A stretch of 47,113 nucleotides of DNA from Paludibacteraceae bacterium. Lineage in GTDB: Bacteria > Bacteroidota > Bacteroidia > Bacteroidales > Paludibacteraceae. Shown in pieces: positions 33,155 through 43,461 of the stretch (the stretch's first letter is position 1; every line of letters starts with the position of its first letter). Made by a program: the position numbers and the translations under genes. The DNA is taken from the NCBI GenBank assembly GCA_017479885.1, contig JAFVBR010000018.1, positions 1 through 47,113 of the forward strand, read 5' to 3'. The notes under the pieces are model-generated. The model did not search any database, had not been told where the DNA came from, and saw nothing but the letters and a program-made list of their open reading frames with translations.

Positions 33155-35643
33155 AAAAAGCATACGTCGCCATATTGATTATGCTGTGCCTGAGCAATAC
33201 AGCCCTGGCAAGACGTGTGCGCTTCTTCGGCTACGTGCTCGATGAGGACAACCGCGGAATAGAGCTTGCCAATGCATACATAGAAGGGACAACTGTCGGT
33301 ACAACCACCAACCGCAACGGTTACTACGACCTGCAAGCCGATATTGCCGACAGCGTAACACTGGTGTATTCAATGGTTGGCTACGAGACCATCAGGCAGC
33401 GTTTCCTCACAGAACGTGACGTACTGCAAATCAACGTAGTGCTACCAGCATCTGCCGAAGCATTGTCAGAAGTGGAGGTGAGAGCAGTGCAGCGACAAAC
33501 AGGACAAATGGACAAAATAGATGTCTCCCAGACACGTCTCATGCCGGATGCCTCAGGAGGCTCCATCGAAAGCATTCTTATCACTTTTGCAGGCGTAACT
33601 CAAAACAACGAACTCTCATCGCAATACAATGCCCGAGGCGGCAACTTCGATGAGAACGAGGTTTACGTGAACGGAATAGAAGTATATCGACCACTGCTTA
33701 TCAGAGCCGGACAGCAGGAAGGACTCAGTTTTGTCAATGCCGACATGGTGCAAGACGTCAGTTTCTCGGCAGGAGGATTCGATGCCATGTATGGCGACAA
33801 GATGTCTTCTGTGCTCGATATCACATATAAAAAACCCACACAGTTCGAGGCAACCTTGTCGGCAAGCATTCTCGGCGCTTCGGCATACGTGGGTACAGGC
33901 GACAGCACTTACTCAATGATGCACGGCATCAGATACAAAACATCCAAATATATGCTCGGAGCCTTGCCAACAAAAGGTAATTACCAGCCCAATTTCGTTG
34001 ACTATCAGACTTATATTACATGGAAACTTGACAAAAAACGGATGCATGAAGGACTCAGTTCACGCTGGCAAATGAGTTTTATGGGCAACTTCTCGCAAAA
34101 CTCATACCGCTTCAAGCCAGAGACCGCATCCGAGAGTTTCGGAGGACTAAGTGCCACCCGCAAACTGACCATCGGCTTCGAAGGACAAGAGAAAGACCTG
34201 TTTCGCACAGCCTTTGCCGCCCTCGGGGCAAAAGGCAAGGTAAACAACGAAGTGGAGACAGGCTTCAACCTCTCAGGTTTCTACACCAATGAGCAGGAGA
34301 ATTACGACATCACAAACGACTACTTCATGACCGATGACCCCGAGACCGACCTTACTGACGCTGGAGGACAGACGCCCGCAGAAGCAAACGTAAAAGACCA
34401 GGCATTAAGCGGCGACTCCATCAAAGGCAACGTGCTGGGCAAAGGCATGTTCCATGAGCATTCGCGCAACAGACTAAGCGCAGGAGTAGTCACCCTCGCC
34501 CACAACGGCATCTGGACGCGCAACCAAAACAAAATGCAATGGGGTATCTCCGCACAAGCCGAACTAATCAGTGACAACATCCAAGAGTGGCAATGGCGCG
34601 ACTCGATGGGCTACAGCATGCCAACCTCTGCTGATGACATGAATTTGTACTACTCGCTCAGAGGCAGCAAGCAGATGCGTTCGGCACGATTGCAAGCCTA
34701 TTTGCAAGACACCTACAAGTGGTCAACCAAAGCAGGCAACATATTGCTTACCGCCGGCGTAAGAGCACAATGGTGGTCGTACAATAAAGAGTTTCTCTGC
34801 TCACCCAGAGCCTCACTAACCTTCCTGCCGGGTTGGAAACGAGACTTCTCATTCCGCCTTGCCACAGGACTCTATTATCAGGCACCATTCTATAAAGAAC
34901 TGCGCCGGATGGTGACAGGGGCAGACGGCATCACACGTATCAGTCTCAACCCCGACATCAAAGCCCAAAGAAGCGTACACGTCATTCTCGGAGCGGACTA
35001 CTATTTCAGAGCCTGGGGCAGACCATTCAGACTTACCGCCGAAGCCTATTATAAGTATATCGACCGCGTAGTCAACTACACTGTGGAAAACGTGCGTATC
35101 CGCTATTCGGGAGAAAACGACGGAATAGCCTATACCACAGGCATCGACCTCAAACTATATGGCGAACTTGTACCCGGAGCCGAATCGTGGATTTCACTCT
35201 CCGCCATGCGTTCGCGGCAAGACCTCGCTAACGACGACCAAGGCTGGATAACAGGTATGAACGAGCAACGATTTGCCTTCTCGATGCTCTTCCAAGACTA
35301 TATACCGCGACTGCCTCAACTGAAGGTGCACCTCAAAACCATCGTGTCAGATGGTCTGCCATTTGCACTGCCTAACAACCCAAGCATCAGAGGACACATG
35401 AAAACCTATTTCCGACTGGACATAGGTGCCAGTTGGGAATTCACACAGAAGGCCTATGCATGGATGCGCAAATCTAAACATGTCAAACGATGGGCACTGC
35501 AATTTGAGGTATTCAACCTCACAGACTACAAGAACGTCAACTCCTACTTCTGGGTAACAGATGCCCACAACACATTGTGGGCATGCCCCAACTACCTGAC
35601 CGGCAGAATGTTCAACGGAAAAATAACTATCGATTTATACTAA
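33151..35643 (+). CDS. TonB-dependent outer-membrane receptor
   Basis: The 830-residue protein has a signal peptide (1-20, ending TALA), a carboxypeptidase-regulatory-like domain (about 22-105, GYVLDEDNRGIELANAYIEG), a plug (SEVEVRAVQ to MYGDKMSSVLDITYKKP) and a 22-strand-type barrel ending KITIDLY. No susD-like gene is next to it, so it is not a standard polysaccharide-utilisation pair; it could import a metal complex or vitamin. It overlaps the PLPBP gene by 4 bases. ExbB, ExbD and TonB are encoded in this window from 44139 to 42221. Confidence 0.92.
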   Translation: MKKAYVAILIMLCLSNTALARRVRFFGYVLDEDNRGIELANAYIEGTTVGTTTNRNGYYDLQADIADSVTLVYSMVGYETIRQRFLTERDVLQINVVLPASAEALSEVEVRAVQRQTGQMDKIDVSQTRLMPDASGGSIESILITFAGVTQNNELSSQYNARGGNFDENEVYVNGIEVYRPLLIRAGQQEGLSFVNADMVQDVSFSAGGFDAMYGDKMSSVLDITYKKPTQFEATLSASILGASAYVGTGDSTYSMMHGIRYKTSKYMLGALPTKGNYQPNFVDYQTYITWKLDKKRMHEGLSSRWQMSFMGNFSQNSYRFKPETASESFGGLSATRKLTIGFEGQEKDLFRTAFAALGAKGKVNNEVETGFNLSGFYTNEQENYDITNDYFMTDDPETDLTDAGGQTPAEANVKDQALSGDSIKGNVLGKGMFHEHSRNRLSAGVVTLAHNGIWTRNQNKMQWGISAQAELISDNIQEWQWRDSMGYSMPTSADDMNLYYSLRGSKQMRSARLQAYLQDTYKWSTKAGNILLTAGVRAQWWSYNKEFLCSPRASLTFLPGWKRDFSFRLATGLYYQAPFYKELRRMVTGADGITRISLNPDIKAQRSVHVILGADYYFRAWGRPFRLTAEAYYKYIDRVVNYTVENVRIRYSGENDGIAYTTGIDLKLYGELVPGAESWISLSAMRSRQDLANDDQGWITGMNEQRFAFSMLFQDYIPRLPQLKVHLKTIVSDGLPFALPNNPSIRGHMKTYFRLDIGASWEFTQKAYAWMRKSKHVKRWALQFEVFNLTDYKNVNSYFWVTDAHNTLWACPNYLTGRMFNGKITIDLY

Positions 35644-35703
35644 TTTGATTTATATATTAATTGCATATATCCGCATATAACCGACATCAAAACGCACACT
35701 ACT

Positions 35704-38346
35704 ATGGCAGATAATAAGACTCAGGAAACCCCAATGATGCGGCAGTTCAGAGAGATAAAACAGAAGTATCCCGATGCCATGCTGCTCTTTCGCTGCGGCG
35801 ACTTTTACGAGACCTATGCAGAAGATGCCGTAATAGCATCCAAAGTACTGAACATCACCCTTACCCATCGAAACAACGGAGGTTCAGCGCCTGCTACCGA
35901 GATGGCTGGCTTTCCTTATCATGCCCTTGATACTTATCTGCCCAAACTGGTGCACGCAGGCATGAGAGTAGCTATATGTGACCAACTTGAAGACCCCAAA
36001 CTTACCAAGACACTTGTCAAACGGGGTGTAACCGAGCTGGTGACCCCTGCAGTCAGTTATTCTGACACAACCCTCGAGACCAAAGAAAACAATTTCCTCG
36101 CCTGCGTTGTATTGCCCGACACTAAGAAAAAACAGCCTGCTGTAGCTCTCACCGGTTTGGCTCTGCTCGACATATCCACCGGCGAGTTTCTGGTAGCAGA
36201 AGGCTATAACGACCATATAGACCGCCTTTTGGGCAATTTTGCACCGAAAGAAGTTCTATACGAGCGCGGCAGACGCTCTGAGTTTGAAAATGCCTTTGGT
36301 AGCAAATACTTTACGTTTGAATTGGAAGACTGGATGCTTACACCTGAGAGCGCTAACGACAGACTGACAAAACAATTCGAGACTACCAATCTGAAAGGCT
36401 TCGGAGTCAGCCACATGGAAGCTGCTGTCTGCGCCGCAGGAGCCATTCTCCACTATCTTGACCTCACGCAACATCTGCAGACAAGTCACATCAGAGGGCT
36501 CAGCAGAATAGAAGAAGACAGATATATGTGGCTCGACCGCTTCACCATCCGCAACCTCGAGATATACGGTTCGGCAGGAGAAGGGGGCAAAACATTGCTT
36601 GACGTTATGGACAAAACCGTATCGCCAATGGGAGGACGACTGCTGAGAAGATGGATTTCTTTCCCTCTGAAAGATGCTAAAAGAATAAGAGAAAGACAAC
36701 AAGTCGTAGAATATTTTTTCCGTTACCCCGACCAAAAAGATGAGTGTGTGGAACTTATCAGCAGCATGGGAGACTTAGAGCGACTGGCAGGCAAAGTTTC
36801 TACAGGTAGAATTAACCCGCGCGAAGTTCTGCAATTGTCCTATGCACTTAGCGCCATCGAACCTATTAAACAAATGTGCACCAACAGCGGTGACCAGCAA
36901 CTGGCAAAACTCGCAGGACAACTGCAACTGCTGCAAGAGATAAGAGAACTAATAAAACACACCATCTCACCTGCCGCACCCGCACTCACAAGCAAGCCCG
37001 ACTACATCAGAGACGGAGTTGACGCCGAACTCGACGAACTTCGCCATCTGCAACACGACGGCAAAGCATATCTTATGAATCTGCAACAACAAGAAGCAGA
37101 AAGAACAGGCATCCAAAGTCTTAAAATCGGATTCAACAACGTGTTCGGTTACTATCTTGAAGTTAGGAATACATATAAAGAACTTGTGCCACAAGAATGG
37201 ATAAGGAAACAGACACTGGCTCAAGCAGAAAGGTATATCACTGAAGAACTGAAACAATATGAAGAAAAGATATTAGGAGCAGAAGAAAGAACCGCTATAA
37301 TAGAACAACGTATTTATCAAGAGTTATTGCTGACGTTATCAGAATGCGTGCCAGCACTTATGCGCAATGCGCAAGTTATTGCAGCAATCGACTGCCTTCT
37401 GAGCTTTGCCCAAACAGCAAAAGCATACAAATACTGCTGCCCCGAGGTGAACGACTCGCTCACGATAGATATCAGGCAAGGCCGTCACCCCGTGATAGAA
37501 CAGCAACTGGGAATAGGCGAAGAATATATTGCCAACGACATACTTCTTGACAACAATAAGCAGCAAATTATTATTCTCACCGGTCCGAATATGGCAGGCA
37601 AGAGCGCTCTGCTAAGGCAAACAGCGTTGATCGTGCTCATGGCTCAAACAGGCAGTTTTGTCCCAGCAGAAAGTGCTTCGATAGGAGTGGTTGACAAAAT
37701 TTTCACCCGTGTAGGTGCAAGCGACAACATATCGGTTGGTGAGAGCACTTTCATGGTGGAGATGAACGAAGCTGCTGCCATACTCAACAACCTGTCAGAG
37801 CGCAGTCTTGTACTCTTCGATGAGTTGGGACGTGGAACATCAACCTACGATGGCATAAGCATTGCATGGGCAATCGTAGAATACATTCATGAGAACCACC
37901 ACCATGCCAAAACTCTGTTTGCCACTCACTACCACGAACTGAACGAAATGGAGAAAACATTCGACAGAATAAAGAACTACAATGTGTCAGTAAAAGAAGT
38001 GAACGGGAAGGTGATATTCCTCAGAAAACTTGTGCGCGGAGGCAGTGAGCACTCGTTTGGTATTCACGTGGCGAAACTGGCAGGAATGCCGCAAAGCATA
38101 GTCAAACGTGCAGAGAGAATACTGACAGACCTTGAGTCTGCCAACAAAAACGGACACATAGGAAAACCCACTGACAACATTGCCACAAGCAGAGAAGGGC
38201 TGCAACTCAGTTTCTTCCAACTGGACGACCCTGTGCTTGAGGCAATACGCGATGAGATAAAAAACACTGACATCAACAACCTTACCCCATTGGAAGCACT
38301 CAACAAACTGAGTGAGATAAAGAAAACAGTTCTTGGAAAATCATAA
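35704..38346 (+). CDS. mutS: DNA mismatch repair protein MutS
   Basis: MutS recognises mismatches and loops and recruits MutL. The 880-residue protein has the mismatch-binding FYE in RCGDFYETY (near residue 37), the clamp and lever helices, and the ATPase with Walker A GPNMAGKS at 627-634, [17 protein letters not shown] and Walker [17 protein letters not shown]. It is 60 bases after the receptor gene and 15 before the Ntn-hydrolase gene. MutS biology is of interest here because slippage of short repeats is limited by mismatch repair. Confidence 0.97.
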   Translation: MADNKTQETPMMRQFREIKQKYPDAMLLFRCGDFYETYAEDAVIASKVLNITLTHRNNGGSAPATEMAGFPYHALDTYLPKLVHAGMRVAICDQLEDPKLTKTLVKRGVTELVTPAVSYSDTTLETKENNFLACVVLPDTKKKQPAVALTGLALLDISTGEFLVAEGYNDHIDRLLGNFAPKEVLYERGRRSEFENAFGSKYFTFELEDWMLTPESANDRLTKQFETTNLKGFGVSHMEAAVCAAGAILHYLDLTQHLQTSHIRGLSRIEEDRYMWLDRFTIRNLEIYGSAGEGGKTLLDVMDKTVSPMGGRLLRRWISFPLKDAKRIRERQQVVEYFFRYPDQKDECVELISSMGDLERLAGKVSTGRINPREVLQLSYALSAIEPIKQMCTNSGDQQLAKLAGQLQLLQEIRELIKHTISPAAPALTSKPDYIRDGVDAELDELRHLQHDGKAYLMNLQQQEAERTGIQSLKIGFNNVFGYYLEVRNTYKELVPQEWIRKQTLAQAERYITEELKQYEEKILGAEERTAIIEQRIYQELLLTLSECVPALMRNAQVIAAIDCLLSFAQTAKAYKYCCPEVNDSLTIDIRQGRHPVIEQQLGIGEEYIANDILLDNNKQQIIILTGPNMAGKSALLRQTALIVLMAQTGSFVPAESASIGVVDKIFTRVGASDNISVGESTFMVEMNEAAAILNNLSERSLVLFDELGRGTSTYDGISIAWAIVEYIHENHHHAKTLFATHYHELNEMEKTFDRIKNYNVSVKEVNGKVIFLRKLVRGGSEHSFGIHVAKLAGMPQSIVKRAERILTDLESANKNGHIGKPTDNIATSREGLQLSFFQLDDPVLEAIRDEIKNTDINNLTPLEALNKLSEIKKTVLGKS

Positions 38347-38361
38347 CCATCAACAACAGCA

Positions 38362-39264
38362 ATGAAAAGATTGTGGTTATGCATATTACTCTGTTGTGCA
38401 ATGACCGACACCTGGTCGTGCACTTCGGTCGTTGTGAGCGGAAAAGCCACTCGCAGCGGCAGACCTATGCTATTCAAGCATCGTGATGCAGAAGACCAGA
38501 ACAACAGAGTCAGATATTTCGAAACCGACAAATACTGCTTTATCGGTCTCGTAAATTCCAATCCTGCAACAGTTGAAGAAGTCTGGACAGGCACCAACTC
38601 GGCAGGTTTCAGCATAATGAACACTGCCGCCTACAACTTCAGAGACGATAGTCTGGATGTACAGATGGACCAAGAAGGCATACTGATGTACGATGCTCTG
38701 GCAACCTGTGCTACACTCTCAGACTTCGAGAAACTGCTCGATGAGAGAACAAAACCAATGGGAGTTGAGACCAACTTCGGAGTAATAGATGCCCAAGGAG
38801 GCGCAGCATACTATGAAGTGAACAACTACAGATGGATAAAATACGACGTCAACCAGATAGATGAAGGATACCGCGTAGTCACCAACTTCTGCGAAGCAGG
38901 CAGACGCGAAGACTACCAAGGTTGGGAGCGGTATCTGATTGCAAGGGAAGTGATGAGTAACGAGTTTAATAGTGATGCTGACCACAGGTTTTTCTTCAAC
39001 CGTCTTTCACGCAACACTACTCAAAAAGACGGTTGCAGCATTCCACGCGATATAACTTCTGCCTCCATAGTAATAGAAGGAGTGAAAGCCGGTTCGAATG
39101 CCAATGATGTAGTAATGTGGACTATTCTCGGCAATCCGCTTACACACATAGCCTATCCTCTGACTGTCAAGCCTCGCACCAGACTCAAAATGCGCCACGG
39201 CGGTCTAAACCTCAAAAAGGAAGAACGCATCAGACAAAGATTCATGAGCAGAACAAACAAATAG
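38362..39264 (+). CDS. Ntn-hydrolase of the C45 / choloylglycine-hydrolase-like superfamily
   Basis: The 300-residue protein starts with a signal-like stretch ending TDTWS, directly followed by C20 in CTSVVVSGKATRSGRPMLFK. Removing the leader would expose C20 as an N-terminal nucleophile, the pattern of penicillin acylase-like, carcinine-hydrolase-like and bile-salt-hydrolase-like enzymes; FGVIDAQGGAAYYEVNNY and VVTNFCEAG fit this fold. The substrate, a linear amide, cannot be named. It is not a good lipobox. The gene sits between mutS and argS with short gaps of 15 and 22 bases. Confidence 0.82.
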   Translation: MKRLWLCILLCCAMTDTWSCTSVVVSGKATRSGRPMLFKHRDAEDQNNRVRYFETDKYCFIGLVNSNPATVEEVWTGTNSAGFSIMNTAAYNFRDDSLDVQMDQEGILMYDALATCATLSDFEKLLDERTKPMGVETNFGVIDAQGGAAYYEVNNYRWIKYDVNQIDEGYRVVTNFCEAGRREDYQGWERYLIAREVMSNEFNSDADHRFFFNRLSRNTTQKDGCSIPRDITSASIVIEGVKAGSNANDVVMWTILGNPLTHIAYPLTVKPRTRLKMRHGGLNLKKEERIRQRFMSRTNK

Positions 39265-39286
39265 TCACTATATAAAAAATTTCTTT

Positions 39287-41071
39287 ATGTCGATTGAACA
39301 ATTAATCACACAACAAGTAAAAACTGCAGTTGAGAAATTGTACCAACTCAGTGTTAGCGACAATGACATTCAACTGCAAAAGACCAAACCAGCCTTTGAA
39401 GGCAATCTGACAGTAGTAGTATTTCCATTTGTGAAAGCAGCCAGAAAAGCACCTCAGCAAGTGGCACAAGAAATAGGCGAAGCCATGATATCGACCGAAG
39501 AAGGCAGGAACATCATTGACAGATTCAATGCAGTACAAGGATTTTTGAACCTTGTAATTTCCAACCGCTGCTGGCTAAACTGTCTGCAACAAATAGCCTC
39601 TGCCCATGATTTCGGCAAACAACCGGCTAACGGCAAACTGATGATGGTGGAATACTCGTCCCCAAACACCAACAAGCCATTACACCTTGGTCATGTGCGA
39701 AACAATCTGCTGGGTTACTCCATAGCACAGATACAAGAAGCCAACGGCTGGAAAGTGGTAAAGACCAATATTGTGAACGACCGTGGCATACATATCTGCA
39801 AATCAATGCTTGCATGGCAGTTGTTCGGTAACGGAGAGACTCCCGAATCCTCAGGCAAAAAAGGTGACCATCTGATTGGCGACTACTACGTAAGATTCGA
39901 TATTGAATACAAGAAGCAAATCAGGGCATTGGTAGAAGGAGGAATGGACGAGGAGACAGCCAAGAAAGAGGCCCCTTTGATGAAGCAAGCTCAGGCAATG
40001 CTGCTGCGCTGGGAACAAGGTGACGAAGAAGTAAGAAAACTATGGGAGATGATGAACAGTTGGGTATATGCCGGCTTCGACGAAACATACCGGAATATGG
40101 GAGTAAGTTTCGACAAAATATACTATGAGTCCAACACCTATCTTGAGGGCAAGAAAGAAGTAGAGAGAGGGTTGCAAGAGGGCAAGTTCTATCGTCGCGA
40201 GGATAACTCTGTATGGGCAGACCTGACCAAAGACGGTCTTGACGAGAAACTGCTCCTCAGACAAGACGGTACATCTGTATATATGACTCAAGATATAGGC
40301 ACCGCCAAACTCCGCTATCAAGACTACCCTATCGACAAGATGGTATATGTAGTTGGCAACGAACAAGAATACCACTTCAAGGTCCTCAGCATACTGCTTG
40401 ACCGGCTTGGTTTCCCCTTCGGTAAAGACATTGTACACTTCTCATACGGTATGGTAGAACTGCCCAACGGCAAGATGAAGTCGAGAGAAGGTACAGTAGT
40501 GGATGCTGACGAACTGATGGAACAGATGATTGAAGACGCAAAGCAGGTTAGCAAAGACAAGGTGCAGAAACTGACAGGAATAAGCGCTGTAGAAGCAGAT
40601 GAGATTGCCCGCAAAGTCGGTTTGGGTGCACTGAAATACTTCATTCTGAAAGTTGATCCACGGAAGAACATGCTGTTCAATCCCGAAGAATCAATCGACT
40701 TCAACGGCAACACAGGGCCGTTCATACAATACACGTATGCAAGAATAATGTCCGTATTAAGAAAGAACGAGGAGATAGCGACTCTCACCGATACAGCAAC
40801 CATCAACGATAAAGAGATTACACTTATTCAATTGCTGGCCGATTATCCTCAGGTAGTAAAGCAGGCTGGTGACGAGTTTTCACCTGCTCTGATAGCCAAT
40901 TATGCATATCAGGTTGCATCTGAATTCAACTCCTTCTACCATGACTACTCCATATTGTCGGAGCAAAACGAGCAAATCAGACACTTGCGCATAATGCTTG
41001 CTCAGACAGTGGGCAACGTGTTGAAAAGCGCCATGACTCTATTGGGTATTGAGATGCCGGAAAGGATGTAG
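39287..41071 (+). CDS. argS: Arginyl-tRNA synthetase
   Basis: A class I synthetase that charges tRNA-Arg. The 594 residues begin with the Add1 tRNA-binding domain, then HLGH at 133-136 (SSPNTNKPLHLGHVRNNLLG), the insertion, the KMSKS equivalent KMKSR from K396, and the DALR anticodon domain ending LGIEMPERM. It is preceded by an AT-rich 22-base gap and ends at a strong terminator that it shares with convergent argR. Confidence 0.97.
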   Translation: MSIEQLITQQVKTAVEKLYQLSVSDNDIQLQKTKPAFEGNLTVVVFPFVKAARKAPQQVAQEIGEAMISTEEGRNIIDRFNAVQGFLNLVISNRCWLNCLQQIASAHDFGKQPANGKLMMVEYSSPNTNKPLHLGHVRNNLLGYSIAQIQEANGWKVVKTNIVNDRGIHICKSMLAWQLFGNGETPESSGKKGDHLIGDYYVRFDIEYKKQIRALVEGGMDEETAKKEAPLMKQAQAMLLRWEQGDEEVRKLWEMMNSWVYAGFDETYRNMGVSFDKIYYESNTYLEGKKEVERGLQEGKFYRREDNSVWADLTKDGLDEKLLLRQDGTSVYMTQDIGTAKLRYQDYPIDKMVYVVGNEQEYHFKVLSILLDRLGFPFGKDIVHFSYGMVELPNGKMKSREGTVVDADELMEQMIEDAKQVSKDKVQKLTGISAVEADEIARKVGLGALKYFILKVDPRKNMLFNPEESIDFNGNTGPFIQYTYARIMSVLRKNEEIATLTDTATINDKEITLIQLLADYPQVVKQAGDEFSPALIANYAYQVASEFNSFYHDYSILSEQNEQIRHLRIMLAQTVGNVLKSAMTLLGIEMPERM

Positions 41072-41094
41072 TGAGAGCACACTACATAACAAAC

Positions 41095-41123
41095 AAAAAA
41101 CTTGCCTACATGGCAAGTTTTTT
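41095..41123. terminator. Bidirectional terminator between argS and argR
   Basis: AAAAAACTTGCC (41095-41106), loop TACAT, and GGCAAGTTTTTT (41112-41123) form a perfect 12-bp stem. A and T tracts on the two sides make it work for both converging genes. Confidence 0.9.
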
Positions 41124-41156
41124 GTTTTGTAATACGGTTTCTACGGCATCTTGTTT

Positions 41157-41618
41157 TCAATCGATATCATAGAGAAAATCGTAGAGTTCTTCTTTTGTGG
41201 TAGTCTCTCGAGGAATAACAAGAATAGTATCGTCACCAGCAATGGTGCCGAGAATATAAGCACTACCACGGTCATCAATATCGTATGCAACGGCATTGGC
41301 ATATCCCGGTCGGGTTTTAACAACTGCAAACTGCCCGCAAAAATCGATGCTTCGGATAGAAAGTTTGGCAATCTCACTGTCCATACCAAGCACTTTCTTT
41401 TCCACAACCGGGTTGGCAGGAATAACATATTTGACAGTGCCATCAGGCAACACCTTCTTCTCCGCACAAAGGTCATGGAGGTCACGGCTGAGCGTAGCCT
41501 GAGTAACCTCTATTCCCTGCTGACGCAGCGCTTTAGTCAGTTGCTCTTGATTGGTGATTACGTGCGCATTAAGAATTGACGTAATTGTGCGCATTCTTTT
41601 CATTTTGTTAATTGCCAT
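41157..41618 (-). CDS. argR: Arginine repressor ArgR
   Basis: A 153-residue arginine-sensing repressor. The N-terminal winged helix has RTITSILNAHVITNQEQLTK and VTQATLSRDL; the C-terminal domain binds arginine and hexamerises (GSAYILGTIAGDDTILVIP). It is the last gene of the pdxJ-exbB-exbD-tonB-DJ1-argR run, 17 bases after the DJ-1 gene. No arginine biosynthesis genes are adjacent; argS converges on it. No clear ARG box was found nearby. Confidence 0.94.
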   Translation of the reverse strand: MAINKMKRMRTITSILNAHVITNQEQLTKALRQQGIEVTQATLSRDLHDLCAEKKVLPDGTVKYVIPANPVVEKKVLGMDSEIAKLSIRSIDFCGQFAVVKTRPGYANAVAYDIDDRGSAYILGTIAGDDTILVIPRETTTKEELYDFLYDID

Positions 41619-41635
41619 TGCAGTAAAATCTATAG

Positions 41636-42163
41636 TTAATATTGGGCAGTGTCGTACACTTGGTCAGCTACTTGAGCACCGCAAATCTTCTCAATAAGGC
41701 AGAATGCAAAATCGCTGCTGAGGCCGGGTCCTTTGGCAGTAATAATGTTTTTGGATTCAACAACGAGTCCTCCAACATAACTCTCGCCGAGTGCATGTTC
41801 GAAACCGGGATAGCAAGTAGCCTGTTTACCCTCAAGAATACCGAGCTTTCCGAGTACAGCCGGTGCTGCACAAATAGCAGCAATCGGTTTATTTTGAGCA
41901 TTGTGACTGATAAGAAGTTGACAGAGATTCTCATGCTCTCCCAACATAACGCCTCCACCCGGGAGAATCAGCATTTCGGCATCTTCGAACGACTGCTGAG
42001 AAAACAGAACATCGGCATTAACTATAATGCCGTGCGCTCCTTTTACGGGCAGTTGACCGGTCATGCTGACTGTAGTCAGAGCTACAGATGCACGCCGAAG
42101 CAAGTCGATACTGGTAACGGCTTCTATCTCCTCGAAACCGTTGTCAAGAAAGAGATAATTCAT
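41636..42163 (-). CDS. DJ-1/PfpI-family protein
   Basis: A 175-residue class I amidotransferase-like protein. The reactive cysteine is C98 in AAICAAPAVLG, with an acidic partner in FEEIEAVT near residue 14 and the family's LPGGGVMLGEHENL. DJ-1 proteins act as glyoxalases, deglycases or redox sensors; the activity here is unknown. It lies between tonB and argR, with 57 and 17 bases of gap. Confidence 0.92.
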   Translation of the reverse strand: MNYLFLDNGFEEIEAVTSIDLLRRASVALTTVSMTGQLPVKGAHGIIVNADVLFSQQSFEDAEMLILPGGGVMLGEHENLCQLLISHNAQNKPIAAICAAPAVLGKLGILEGKQATCYPGFEHALGESYVGGLVVESKNIITAKGPGLSSDFAFCLIEKICGAQVADQVYDTAQY

Positions 42164-42220
42164 GCTAATTGGAATTTGATGTTTGAAAATTTGATAATTT
42201 GGATTATATAGTGGGTTGCG

Positions 42221-43027
42221 TTATTTCAATTTGAACACATACGTGATAGTGCCAATTACATCATTGTCACCGGTAGAGAATACTGCCTTACGTGCCGCAT
42301 CTTCAGCCGCACGCTGCACCTCTTTGTCAGATATAGTGGTGCCTGATGCGGCTTTCGCATCAATAACTTTACCTGCAGCATTAACACGAATCTCTACTAC
42401 AACCTTACCTTCCTGATTGGAGTTGTACGACGGCGAGGCGAGTTTGCCTGTGAGACTTCTGCCGCGCAGAGACCATGAGTTGCCTCCTGAAGAGCCTTGT
42501 CCTACAGGGTTGCCCTTGACAGAAGTATCCCCTTCAGAACCGTTGGCACCACCCGAATTTCCCGAGTTACCAAACAGAGAACCTAATTGGTTGGCTTTGT
42601 CGATAGCAGCCTGTTCCTTTGCTTTCTGCTCGGCGATTGCTTTTTCTTTTGCTATACGCTCGGCTTCAATACGGGCTTGCTCTTCTTTCTGTTTGCGGAT
42701 GCGCTCCGCTTCTTCGGCTTTGCGTTTCTTCTCATCCTGTTCGCGTTGTTTCTTCAAGGCAAGACTTTCCTCGTCTTCCTGAGTCAGGAGGTCATTGTCA
42801 GAGGGATTGGCGGGCACAGGCGGCGGTGCTACAGTCTGGGCGGGTGCAGATGCAGTTTCCTGATTAGCACCACCTCCCATATCACTGTCTCCGAAAGAGA
42901 CCATGATGCCCTCTTCTTCTTGTTCGAAAGGCCTGTCAACATAGACAAACCAAAGCAAGAGAAAGAGTAGCAGCATAGCGGCTGCAGAGCCTATTGCGCC
43001 ATATATTCTTGATTTGTAATCAGACAT
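42221..43027 (-). CDS. tonB: TonB-like energy transducer
   Basis: The 268-residue protein has a cytoplasmic start, one membrane segment (about 10-30, AAAMLLLFLLLWFVYV), a long charged K/E/Q/A-rich helical span (about 85-150) in place of the proline-rich spacer of E. coli TonB, and a C-terminal TonB-type domain (KVVVEIRVNAAGKVIDAKA, ITYVFKLK). It completes the ExbB-ExbD-TonB motor that powers outer-membrane receptors. Its ATG shares one base with the exbD stop. TolA-like function is an alternative given the helical middle. Confidence 0.88.
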   Translation of the reverse strand: MSDYKSRIYGAIGSAAAMLLLFLLLWFVYVDRPFEQEEEGIMVSFGDSDMGGGANQETASAPAQTVAPPPVPANPSDNDLLTQEDEESLALKKQREQDEKKRKAEEAERIRKQKEEQARIEAERIAKEKAIAEQKAKEQAAIDKANQLGSLFGNSGNSGGANGSEGDTSVKGNPVGQGSSGGNSWSLRGRSLTGKLASPSYNSNQEGKVVVEIRVNAAGKVIDAKAASGTTISDKEVQRAAEDAARKAVFSTGDNDVIGTITYVFKLK

Positions 43028-43437
43028 TATTGTTTCTTTGTAGCAATAACAACTTTCATTTTATGCTGGTTGGCAATATCAAGCACTCGTACTACTTCTT
43101 TGTATGCAATGTCCTGGTCGGCATGCAGAGCTATGTATGCCGCGCTATCACCACCAATCTGCTGTACAAGATATGCCTCAAGCTCTTCGGGCATTATCTG
43201 CACAGCCTTCTGTTTGCCAAGCGCAACTGAATAGTTGCCAATCTCGTCAATATTGACTTTTGCCACTACCTGCTTGGTATTGGTCTTGGCACGCGACTGC
43301 GGAAGGTTGATTTTTATATCGTTGGGAGACGACATTGTGGATGCCATGACGAAAAAGAGCAACAAGAGGAAAATCAAGTCGGTCATTGACGACATGGAGA
43401 AGGTCGCTTCAACTTTATTTCTACGCTTTAGAGCCAT
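43027..43437 (-). CDS. exbD: Biopolymer transport protein ExbD
   Basis: A 136-residue inner-membrane proton-channel subunit. The single membrane segment holds the proton-carrying aspartate D20 in MSSMTDLIFLLLLFF; the rest is periplasmic. The family's basic start (KRRNKVEATFSM) is present. It lies 24 bases after exbB and shares one base with tonB. Confidence 0.95.
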   Translation of the reverse strand: MALKRRNKVEATFSMSSMTDLIFLLLLFFVMASTMSSPNDIKINLPQSRAKTNTKQVVAKVNIDEIGNYSVALGKQKAVQIMPEELEAYLVQQIGGDSAAYIALHADQDIAYKEVVRVLDIANQHKMKVVIATKKQ

Positions 43438-43461
43438 GTGGGGTATGTGTTAAAGGTTCGC

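Noticed and set aside
41642-42211. 189-codon plus-strand frame
   Set aside because: It is antisense to the DJ-1 gene, which has its reactive cysteine and full length.
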